Assembly: GCF_028583425.1 (NCBI RefSeq)
Contig: NC_072806.1
Span: 30,302,001 to 30,366,000, forward strand
Length of the DNA: 64,000 nt
Reading direction: 5' to 3'
Source of the DNA: Eublepharis macularius
Taxonomy: Eukaryota > Chordata > Lepidosauria > Squamata > Eublepharidae
The translations under genes were made by a program, and so were the position numbers. Below are positions 11,401-23,400 of this stretch, piece after piece. The first letter of the stretch is position 1, and each line of letters begins with the position of its first letter. The notes beneath the pieces were generated by a model. That model saw nothing but the letters and a program-made list of their open reading frames with translations. It was not told the DNA's origin and did not search any database.

Positions 11401-14400
11401 AACATTCAAGATCAAGGACACTTCCATAAACAGTGCCATAGGGTAAATAGATACAAGTTTACAAAGCTATAGCCGTTAGCAGGAATCCAGTACAACATAG
11501 TGGTGAAGTCTATGGTCCCTAACTCATTAGTGAAGCATCGGAGACCTGCTCCCTACAATCCAGCCCTCCTAATCTGAGTAGAAAGCCTTTTTGAATAATT
11601 CAAGATGGCAGCAATCAGTGCTTGGCTAATTGTTTGGCTTCCCTTTGGATGAGAACCATAGGCAGTAAGCTATAAATTATCAAACAATTTAAAACAATTT
11701 AAACAGTTGAAAACAGTTCGTGGTTGCCATTTTCCCTCCTGTACTGCAGGAGGACTTTTTGAGTGCTTTTACAACATTTTTTATTTTTCAACAATTTTTT
11801 GATTTAACAAATTTATCAACAGTAAACAAAAGTAAACAAGTTTTAACAGTACAGGTAAATTGGTAAAACAAAAACAGAGAGAGAGAGAGAGAGAGAGATT
11901 TGAAGTGCCTACATGTAGCCTACAATAAAACGTACATATTTGGAGAGCCAAAAGTTTCACACTATTAAGGTTACAATAAGAAAGGGTCTATTGGATATTT
12001 TTTGCTGGGACCAATGTCTTCTGTAATCAAATGATCTAGTACTGGAAGCCAGTCTTCCCAAAAGTCTGATTGTATCATTGGCGATTCAGAACAACAGATT
12101 TGATATGTTACCTTCTCCATGTAATACTGGTCCCAAACTTTGTTAAACCACAGGGGTAGTGTAGGGGGTCTAGGGTCCTTCCACCTCAAAGCGATGGCTG
12201 TTTTAGCTGCAGCTAAAAGCATAGCCACCCTTTTCCTTATAATAGTGGGTATATCATAGCTTGACCATAAGTTAAGTAAAATTGTTTCAGGTTTAAAAGG
12301 AACTATAATACCCAACATTTGTTTGATAACAGTTGTTACATCGGACCAAAATTTGCTTATCAAAGGACATGTCCACCAACAGTGAATAAAGGACCCCACC
12401 TCACCACATCCTTTCCAACATTTGGGCGATATTATTTTATTGGCATAGTTAAGCTTCTGAGGAGTGATATACCAACGTGTCAAAAGTTTTTGAGATTGTG
12501 ACTTTACAGAAATTAAATTAGTCTTAAATATTGGGGAGTTCCAAATGCTTGACCACTGTGCCTCAGAAAATTTAATACCGCAGTATGTTTCCCAAGCCAG
12601 TTGGTATGAATAAGGCTTGCTTTTTTGGGCTTTCAACATTATTTTGTAAATCTTTGATAGAAGACCCTTACTTCCACTGCCACCTGATTTCAGTATTTCT
12701 TCAAATTCAGTTATCTCACGCTTTAGGGAGCTTTGTATCTCAGGAGCAGCTATAAGGTGTTGAACCTGCAGGTATTGGAGCCAAGAAATCTTGGCTTGCA
12801 ACCGTGCTTCAATCAGTTGTTTAGATAAGAGCTGCCCTCTTGAGGTTATATCGACAAACGTTGTAAGCTGTTTAGATTTCCATTCTGCAAAGGAGTCTTT
12901 ACTGAGGGCAGGTATAAACCACTTTTGTCCTGTAAAACATGAAAAAGGAGAAAAGGACGGTGCTACTGAAGCCCTATTTTTGTCCCAAATCCCTAGTGCC
13001 GGAGCTAAAAGTAAGTGGTTTTTAATTGCCTTGGGACGTTCAGGTGCTGAGTTCCAAATAGTTTCCTGCATTGTTTTGGGTAGTGTGTAGTGCTGTTCAA
13101 TAGCTTTCCAGTCAGCCTTAAAGTCAGACTGCAACATAAGGACCAGGTAAGTAAGTTGGGTAGCCTCATAATACAGTCTAATATCAGGCATTCCTAACCC
13201 ACCCTGTTTGGTGTGACTTCTCAGGGTAACAAAACTAATCCTAGGCTTTTTTCCTGCCCAAATAAATTTATTCAGCAGTTTCTGCCATCTTTCTAAGGTG
13301 TGTGGTTTAATAAAGATGGGTAGTGCTCGAAAATAAAATAGTATCTGTGGGAGTATTAAAGTTTTTATTAAGTTGATTTTTTCTAGCCAAGTTAGTTGTA
13401 GCCTTTTCCAGCTACTTAATGTTCTAGATAAAGAAATATAGAGCTCATTGAAATTCAAGTCCCATATTTCATTCAAATTTAATGGTATTTTTACACCAAG
13501 ATAGGACCAATTGGATTTAATCCACTTATATTTGTAGTTTGTTTTAATGAACTGGGTAGTGTCTTGCTGTAAATTCATGGGGTATAGTTCAGACTTTAGG
13601 TGATTAATGGCCAAACCGGAGACCAATTTGAAGTCTGTTAAGCATTTTTCCACAGCTGGTAATGAGCTACTAGGGTCTGTTAAATACAACACTAGATCGT
13701 CTGCAAAGAGGCTAGTCTTATAGGTTTGTTTTCCAATCGTGATTCCTTTTATGTTGGGGTGTAATCTTATTGATGTTGCTAAGGGTTCTATGGCTAAGGC
13801 AAATAAAATAGGGGAAAGGGGGCAACCTTGTCTGGTACCTCTTCTAATTTGAAATTCTGGTGAATAAGTACCATTGGCTCTTACTATGGCTTTAGGAGAG
13901 TCGTAAAGTGCTCTGATAGCTTGTAAAAAATATCTGCCAAATCCCATGTGCTCAAGTAAGCCTAATAAGTAAGGGACCTCCACCCTATCAAACGCTTTCT
14001 CCACGTCCAACGATAGTAGAAAAGCTGGTAGCTTTTTTAGGGTGCAATGGTTAATTAAATCTATGGTTTTTCTTATATTGTCAAAGAGATTTCTCGTGGG
14101 CATAAAGCCGGCCTGATCCAGATGTATATAATTAGTGATAAAGGAGGTTAGTCTTTTTGCTAGTATAGAAGTGAAAATTTTTTGGTCTTGGTTTAAAAGG
14201 GAAATTGGCCTATATGATTTGGGGTCAGTAGTGTCCTTGCCTTTTTTAGGTATCACAGTAATTTCTGCCTCCTTCCAGGATGGGGGGATCTTGCCTGACT
14301 TCAGTACAAAGTTGCAAGTATCTGTCAATGGGGTTAGAATCAGATCTATATATTTTTTGTAGAATTCTGGAGGGTAACCGTCCCTTCCAGGGGCTTTGTT

Positions 14401-17400
14401 ATTTTTGAGCGATTTAATTGCCAATTTAACTTCTGATTCTGATATTGGTTGTTCCATGATTGATTTGTGTTCATCTGAAATGCTACTAACTAGGTTTCTA
14501 TTAGATATATAATCTATTAACCTAGCAGGCTCTGGCGAGTCTGAGGTATATAAAGTCTGATAAAAATCTGCAAAAATATTTACTATTTCTTCAGATTTTG
14601 AATGCATTTGTCCTGCTTTATCTTTGATAGCCTTTATGGCGTATGTCATGGTTTTCTCTTTAACTTTTTTAATAAGGAGTTTAGTGGATTTAGGTGACCT
14701 GACCCAATATTTTTGCTTAACATAAAGTAATTTTTTCCGAATCTGAGCAGTTTCTAAGCTTTCTAGGGCTTTCCTTTCTAAGGTTAACTGTTTATAAATC
14801 AGTTTGCTACAAGATTTCTTATGTTCCTGCTCCAAGCTTTTAATTTTGGCAACTATCTCGTTTCTAGTTTTCTCTCTTTGTTTTTTGTGATAGGAGGCTG
14901 CTGATATAATTTGCCCCCGAAGAACAGCTTTCATAGCGTCCCACACCAGTTCTTGGGAGACACCGCAAGCTGCATTTAGTTCAAAATATTGCTTTATATC
15001 TGAGGATATTTTTGAATAGATTTGTTTGTTGAATAAAAGTGAAGTATTTAATTTCCAATTTGTTTTCCTTTGCATTTTACACCCTAAACTGAAAACACAT
15101 TCCGTCCAAGCATGATCAGACCATAGTTTCTCACCTATATCAGTTGAACAAACTAGATCACAGAGTTTAGGTGTCAAAAAAATATAATCTATTCGTGTAT
15201 ATACGTTATGAACAGATGAGTAGTAAGTATAATCCCTTGTGCTTGGGTGTTGGATACGCCAAATGTCTTGTAAGCCTGCCTTATTTATTATACCTGATAG
15301 TTCAGAGATACCTGTCCTCCTAACTTGATGGCAGTGGTGTTTTCGGGTTTTGTCCAAATCATAATTCATAATAAAGTTGAAGTCCCCAGCAAGAACTATT
15401 TCTCCTTCTGCAAAAGAGTTTAAAAGTGTTAGGGTGTTGTCTATAAAGCTTATTTGGTCTTGATTTGGTGCATAAATTACAGCCAATGTTAGCAGCATAT
15501 GATCTAAACTGCCCTTTAAAAATAAAAATCTGCCTTGTGGATCTATTTTTGATTCCTTTAAAGAAAAATTAGTTTCTTTTGAGAATAGTATAGCCACCCC
15601 TCTGGATTTTGATGACCCAGGGGATTGAAACTGCTGGTTAAACCAGCAAGTCTTAAAAACTGGCAGGTTAGAGGTTTTCAGATGTGTTTCTTGAAGAAAT
15701 AATATTGAAGGTTTCTGTCTTGTAAGGGCAGTTGATATTCTTTTAAGTTTGATTTTATTGTTTAGACCCCTACAATTTACCGAAATAATTTTATATTTCT
15801 GGTCACCCATTATCTATGTAAGAAGTCTAGCGATAGATCAATATTATTTTGGCTAGGGTGAAAATATAACAAAGTTCTTTTAGACCCTCTTAATTTTGGC
15901 CCCATCATCTTATAGTGCATAGCAAAAAATGTAGCTAAATCTGCCATCAGATCTCCCTGTGCTTTTGTTAGTCTAAACAAAGAGAACACCACTTGTATGT
16001 TCAGTGGCCAGTTTTGAACTATGATTTCATAAATCAAATCCATTAACACACCAATACATCCCAACCAAGTCAAAACCTCAAATCCCCAGGACAATTTTCC
16101 AATTCCTTCCACCCCCTCCCTAATTCCATTCCCTCCCTCTGTTAATTCCCCCCCTCTCTCCCCTTTTCTATCCTTTACAGCAACAATTTTTACTAGATTG
16201 AAAATGAAAAAGATAAGACAAAAGAAAAAAGAAAAGTCAGCAACGGCTGACTGAAATAACATATGCCACCCTGATTTCCACCTTACAACAAGGTGAAAAC
16301 AAAAGAGCTTTACAGCCCTAAACCAGGAGACAAAAAAGGAAAATAGGGGGGAGACTGCCTAGACTCTGAATCCCGGCCTCCACTCCAACCTCTTTGTGAT
16401 CATAAAGTTTGTCTTGTAACAAAGGCACCCTGGGTCTGCTGACTGCATGCGATTAGTTTTCAACGTTTGTCTTGCAAAGCAGAGCTGACTCTCTTCCAAC
16501 TCTCAGTCTTTCTTGGTATCTTGGATTCTTCCTGTAGATCTTTCAAAGGTGGGTTATGCTCAGCAGTGAGGTTCAAAGTATTTAATAGAGCATGTCCTTC
16601 TTCCAAATCCTTAGCAACAATCAGATTTCCATCATGAAGCACTGAGAGCTTGGAAGTCGATCCAATCCACCTGTATTTCAAGTTAGCTTTTGCAAGTGCA
16701 TTGGTAATTGGCTTTAGGTCTCTGCGCATTTTTAATATTTCTGATGGCAGATCAGGGAACACTTGAATTTCTTTGTTCTTGTAGAGCAAATATCCACGTC
16801 TGCGCGCCTCTCTTAGAATCTTTTCTTTTGATCGTAGGTCTCCAAAGATTACCAAAATATCTCTTGGCAGGCGTGATTTATTTGCTGCCCTAGATCCCAA
16901 TCTAAAAGCAGCTTCAATGTTGGGAGCAACCCCTTCTTCCAGTTGGAGTACTTCTGCAAGCCAGGACATTATAAAAATGGGAAGCTCTGTATGTTCTTCC
17001 TCATTTTCAGGGAGACCCCTCATCTTCAGATTTCTAGCTTTAATTTTCATCTCCAAGTCGATTATTTTCACTGATAGTGCTTCTTCTATTTGCTGGGTTT
17101 GATTTAAATCTTTTTGCAGATTAATCCCTAGTTCAAGGGCTTTTTCAGCTGTTTGAGTAACAGCAGCTATAGTTTCACTAATGTCCTTGAGTTGCTTTGT
17201 AATGGGCTCTAGGCTGCTGTTTATCTTTTCATCTATTTTTTCAGAAATGGTGGCAATAATATTGCTTTCCAATATTTGGATAGCTTTTGAGAACTCTTGT
17301 TTTGTTAACCCCACCACACTGCTTTCCCCGTCGGCCATTTTAGCTCCGTTTTCTGCTGAAGATTTATTGCAGTTTTTGGCTTCTTCAGGGGCAAAAAAAG

Positions 17401-20400
17401 CTTTAACTGTGGCTGACTGCGCGTGGGGAGGCTTTGGCTTACCTGCCCCTGTCTTTCCCATCATATCAGGATGCTTTTATGGCTTTGTTTTGAGGCTGGA
17501 AGCAGGCCGGGCCCAGAGCTCTAGAAAGGAGCAGCCACCATTTCCAAGCGTTGCTCCGCCCCCTCCTTTTTGAGTGCTTTTAAAGAAAATCAGCAATTGC
17601 TATTGCACCGGACTGCAAAAATGTTGTAACGGTCAGTTGCCATGATGTACTTGTTCCTCTGAATTTCAAACTTTCATTTTTAAAAAAAAGTAAGTCTCTA
17701 ACCTTTCAACTATGGATAGATATATTTATATTTCTTAATCTATTTCCTTACCCTTCCTTTTGTTCCCAAAATTACCCTTTCATCATCTTTCGCTCTGATG
17801 CATCGTTCTGCTTTGCTGGAAGGTCCAAACATGCCTGTCTGTTTTGATGCTTGTGGGCTGCTTCTGGCCATCCAGAAGCGGGCCATCCTGTACGTGCAAG
17901 AGCTTCACGTGTGCATTGCAGTGCCAAATCAGACGTCTGGGACCAAACCCCTCAAAGTAGCACCCCTGATCCCCACAGTCTGAGTGCTACTCAGGAGTCT
18001 GAGTCTCTCTTGCCACAAAAATCACCGTTGCTTTTTGGGTTTTCCTCCCCTTACAGGTGGTGACCTTTGATGCTAGAGGAGTGAGCGGCCACGCCAACCA
18101 TAAATCTCTTTACGCTGCCGTCAGGTATGGTTTTCATCCCTTTTGGCAAGCAAAGCTGATACTTTTCCTAAACAGCAGATAGTACTGGGCAAGGTAGCCT
18201 TGGTGTAAGAGCGCTTTAAAAGCTACCATTTTAAAAGCTACAGTGTTTTGCCAGGAAAACCAGAATTTTGCTACCAGTTGCATAATGATATTCTGGACAT
18301 TTGCATAACATTTCAGAGTTTGCATACTTTATTATACAGCATGCTTTAAAATTTAAAATTTGCACAATGTTTTCTGAGTTTACCAATCACAAAGAGCATT
18401 AGTCTGCAATCACTGCAGAATCTTATTCACCTTCTGCTCTATGGCATAGAGACTGGAAGCTTGGGAGTATTTTCAATTAAACCTGGGGTTTTTAAGGAGC
18501 TGAATTTTGCACCCAGTACCAATTTGGTGTTGCCACGGAACTGTAGAGTAGGCATAGCCTTGAGTCCAAGATATGCCATTGGGGAAGGGAAGGGCTGGAG
18601 CTTGGAAGCATGCAGAAGGTCCCAGGTTGTGAGTCTCTCTGCATGAGTCACCTCGGCACATGTTCGTCAAGTGTAGGGACCGGGAGACACACTGGTAGCT
18701 GGTCATAGATCCTGGGAAGCATTTAAAAATACAGAGCTGGCAGAGATCACTGCTCAGAGGGTTTGTTAATTTCATCTTCTCCTCCAGGAAGGCCCTGTCA
18801 ATTTCACCTCTCCAGTCTAAAAGGGTGTGGGATCACAACCAGAGGGCAACAAGGAATGGAAATGGGCTGGAGCTGCCTTCCAGAGCCAGGCTTGGACCTG
18901 GAGAGGTTATAATGGGCTGGTGTTTCCCTTCTGGCATTTCACAGCCCCTTCACACAGCTCCAGTGTATAGCAAAGCCTTTGCCCTGCCGCCAGCTTTGTC
19001 TTTTTAAACTGCCCTTCCCAGCTAACGTTGCATCTGTCGACACATGTTCTTCACATGTCAGATGTCTCAAGCCTCTCCAGTTAAAGTGTCTTGTGTAGCT
19101 GGCTTGGGACCGTGGAGAGACACTGCCTAGGGGACAAATGGTTGGTCTGAGTCTACAAAAAGCTTGCCTGCCTATTTTTAAAAAAAATTGTAGCAGTGGG
19201 ATGTGGGGGAGGGCAGGGGAAAGGATATCTTTCCCATTCCAAGTCCCTGCCAAAGCCTTGCATTTTTATTTGAAGCCACAATGAATCTGAGCTTTAAAAC
19301 AACACTCCCAAAATGGCAACAGGGAGCAAAGCAAAGCTGCAACCTCTCCCCTCCTTGGAAAGGAGCCAGGCAGAGCAGCTCTGCCATTCACAGACTCTGA
19401 TGACAGGAGAGCGCAGCAGAGCCTCCCCTCTCCTGCCCCCCCCCGGCCCTGTGTCTACGAATGGATCTGAGATTTCCCCATCTGCAGTCCTAAAATGGAT
19501 GTGCTGGCTGGGGTCTTCTGCCTCTAAGGAGGGTCCCTCCCAGATCATTTGCTCCTCTGGCTCTCCTGCTGTCATCCCGCTGAAAGCCTTCTGTTCTCTT
19601 AACCAGTTCCACCCATTCCCCCTCAATGTCCGGGAACTCCCTAGCAGAACATCTGTGTGGTTCCAGCTCCCTTGACGCCTTCACATCGCTCCTCCAAACC
19701 CGTCTTTCCCGTGATGCCTTCAGCTCAACAACTTGCCCATCCTCCCCCAAGGGTCCAGCAATTTTTCACTCTTGATACCCTCTCCTGCATCATGGTGCTG
19801 TATTAAGAATTATTATTACTACTTTTTATGTTAAAGTCCTTTCTGCTTTCATTTGCTGACCTCACTGTTTTCACCTGGTTTTGCTGCTGCTTCCCCCAGG
19901 CTGCCTGTTATATGGCATTTTTAGACCACTGGCCCAAACATGTTAACATTTACACACATGGAATGGTGGAAAACTGGCAGGAGGGAGCAGAAAGCGGCAT
20001 GAAAGTGCAGACTCTGGGGTTCGGTTTGCACAAGGGAGAAGTGACAAATACTACTCAACATGAGATTTTGAGCTGAAGTGGCAGGGCACGCAGCATCCCT
20101 AGTTCGAACCATCTGGCAAATGGTCAGGAAGCCCCACAGGATGCAGAAGGCTGTTTCTGCCCCCTCTCCTGCCCCCTAAGCAGTGAGCCTATGTGTCGGA
20201 ACAGAACCTGTGTGTTCTCCCACGTCCTTTGCTCCCAGTTTGGCCTGCTGCTGCTTCCACACAGGGTCTGCAGGGGTTTGGGTATTCATGACCCTATTTT
20301 TCCTCCCTCTGTGTGGCTAATCCCTTTCTTGGGAGCCAGCCCGATAGCGGACAGTGTGCTCAGACAGGGCTATAGAGACATCTCTGCTGCTCACGTCTGC

Positions 20401-23400
20401 CCAAGCCTTATCACACTCCATCAGCACACTGGCCACCACGTCGTCCTTGTTCATCGGGCCATTGTGAGGCGATAAGAATCTTGTTGCATCGTTTGTTAGG
20501 AGTATGGGACATTGTGTAATTATTTAAATTAGCACAGGACTGGAGAGCTCAGCGGCTGATGCTTCCCTCTACTGGTTTCCTGTAGGTAACGCGTGGGAGA
20601 GGTTCAGAGCACGGGTGCACCAAGCTGCCCAGTCTTTCCTTTCTTTTTATTTTCTTATGTTGCCGTTTTGAGTCTTTTCATTTTGACTCTTTTCATTGCT
20701 GGAGTTCTCAGTTAATTTGTTTTTTATGCCTTTGTTACATCATTTACATGCAATTAATGCAAAAACAGTGTTTAAAATCACATGCATTTAACGGGGTGGG
20801 GGGGTGGAATCGGCACAAGAAACAGAAAACAGCACAAAAATAAAATCTCATGGGCTCAATTTCCAGAAGGGTAAAAGTGGAAACCAGAGGGATTTTCAAG
20901 CTGAAGCAATGGAGGCAATATTTGGTTCCATCCATAGGGGTGTGAAAAGCAACTTTGGGTCATGGAATGAAAGAACTGATAGACCCAGACTGAACCATAG
21001 AGGCGGGTGGATTTCCAGCTGAGTTCCAATAATCTTTTTTTAGAGGTTTGTTGGGAGCCCTTGATAAAAAGATTCATAACAAGGAGGAAAGCTCCCTTGG
21101 AATGCCGTTTGCTCAGCACCAGGCAGTGATCTCCCCGGTATTCTCAGACACTCTGACCTGAGGGAATGAGCTGTTTGCCTTGTGAATCCTCTACAATAAA
21201 TAACAACGACAACAACAACATTTGATTTGTATACCACCCTTCAGGGCAACTTAATGCCCACTCAGAGTGGTTTACAAAGTATGTCATTATTATCCCCACA
21301 ACAATAATCACCCTGTGTGGTGGGTGGGGCTGAGAGAGCTCCTAGAAGCTGTGACTGGCCCAAGGTCACCCAGCTGGCTTCAAGTGGAGGAGTGGAGAAT
21401 CAAACCCGGCTCTCCAGACCCAGATGCCACTGCAGCTCCCACTCTCCAGACCTGGCTCCCACTCCTCCACTTGAAGCCGCGCTCTCAACTACTATACCAA
21501 ACTGGCTTTACTATTTGGCTATACCAAATAGTAAAGAGTCCAGTAGCACTTTTAAGACTAACCAGCTTTATTGATTAAAGACTAACCAATAAAGTTGGTC
21601 AGTCTTAAAGGTGCTTCTGGACTCTTTACTATTTTGCAACTACAGATTAGCACGGCTAACTGGATCAATAAAGCCAAAGTTCCTCTTTTGCAATGTTGCA
21701 TATAGTTCTCCCAAGTATTAACTGGAGCTGATTTTTCTGTGTTAATTCAGTCATGCTGACAAGTATATCTATGTAAAATCCAAAATTCAAAGAGAACAGA
21801 ATAAATAGAGATAAATGGGGCAAGAGGTCTCAAATATCAGGAGGAAAGCAACTTCTAAAATTATGTCTGTCTTACTATGTGAGTAAGTATTTTTGTATCA
21901 CGTTTAAAATGTCAATGGGGTTAATATTTTCCTATTTGTGGTGTACAGGAAAGCTTTCCCAAACTGAAATATTTCACAAACTAAATATTAAGAGTGTTTT
22001 TTCTTAAATGTAGTTTATCCACATGATAAACTGCTCTTAAGTAGCAGATTAATCCTGACTGAACGTATCCCATTTCTAAATCCTCATATCGTACCAGTGT
22101 ATGCTGTTTAGCTTCTCGGTCAGATTGTCACGCACATAAGAGCCAGTTTGGTGTAGTGGTTAAAAGCAGCAAGACGCTAATCTGGAGAGCCGGTTTGATT
22201 CCCCGCTCCTCCACTTGAAGCCAGCTGGGTGACCTTGTGTCAGTTATAGCTCTCCAAAGCTCTCTCAGCCCCACCCACCTCACAGGGTGATTGTTGTGAG
22301 GATAATAACAACACACTTTGTAAACCTCTCTGAGTGTGGCATTAAGTTGTTCTGGAGGGTGGGATATAAATCAAATGTTGTTATTATAAAGGAAAAATGT
22401 TTTGTACACTGAGTGTTATAATTATATGCACTTAAATGTGTCCTACTGAAACTCTGTTACTGGTAAAATCTGATTTTACCAGGGTACTTTTCCTTGATGG
22501 ACTTAAGGACATCAAGGTTCCTCTAAAGACAGAAAGGTGTGAAGCCTTTGAGGTAGTCCAATGCACATAGACTCCCACGGCGTAAATCAGTCCCACTCAA
22601 ACAGTGGACTGGAAACCAGGGATGGTGAGGGACTGATCCTCCTTTGGACAAGGGTTGGATGTTGCTTTCGAGTGTCAAGGCTTCTCTGCAGATTGTCTGC
22701 CTCTTAACTACTGAACTACTCAATGACACGAACACTTGCAACTAGAGAACCATTTAAACCACTCGGGGTCCCCATCAGGGAGAAAGGTAGAGTACAAACA
22801 AAGGAAATAAATAAATGACCAAAAGCTCCACGCCCTTTGGAATTCCCAAGAAATGGCAATGGCTTCTGCTCCTTGTCAGAGGAAAAGGCCCTCTTTCTTT
22901 GTTTCTTCCTCATTTCCTACTGCAGTAACACACCAGAGCAAAGTCACTTCCAAAGCAAACAAGCAGTTCTGTTACCTGGAGTGGTCTCCTTGTGAGTAAA
23001 TAGAGTGAGGGAATTAGCAAGCAAGGAAGACAGCTATGCGAGAGGCCGGTAACCATGGGATCTTTTTCCCCAATAATTTACGGAGTCCTTTCCCAAGAAT
23101 ACAGACATGAAGCCAGTGTTCTTAATTAAAGGATAATTGTTTTTTTTTCGAGGGGCAAATGCATACACACACAAGAGGCCTAGGCAAAGCAGTGATGGTG
23201 GAATAGATTTGAGGGACTGCAAGGCTATAATTACCTATCCAGAGAGCAGGGAAGTCCGCAGAGGGAGAGCTTCAAACGCCAGCGTTCTCGGCTAGGAGAG
23301 CAAGAGGCTTAGGGCAAACCTCAAGGGAACAGCGCTTTGGATCCAATAAGTGTGTACGGAGAGAGAGAGAGGCTTAGGGGAGTGACACTAAGGGAGCAGC

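Larger units (their letters stand above)
11772..17565 (-). mobile_element. Full-length L1 LINE, both ORFs open, 17-bp TSD
   Basis: The element is bounded by identical copies of CTTTTTGAGTGCTTTTA at 11755-11771 and 17566-17582. On its own strand it has a GC-rich 5' leader of about 100 bases, ORF1, a 650-base spacer, ORF2, a 3' UTR with a (TC)n run, and an A-rich tail that is not a pure poly(A). The target (TTTAAAAGC on the element strand) fits the L1 endonuclease preference. Perfect duplications and open frames point to a young insertion. It lies antisense in a PIGL intron. Confidence 0.95.

Noticed and set aside
19294-19750. Overlapping frames on both strands
   Set aside because: Neither looks like a protein family and they exclude each other.
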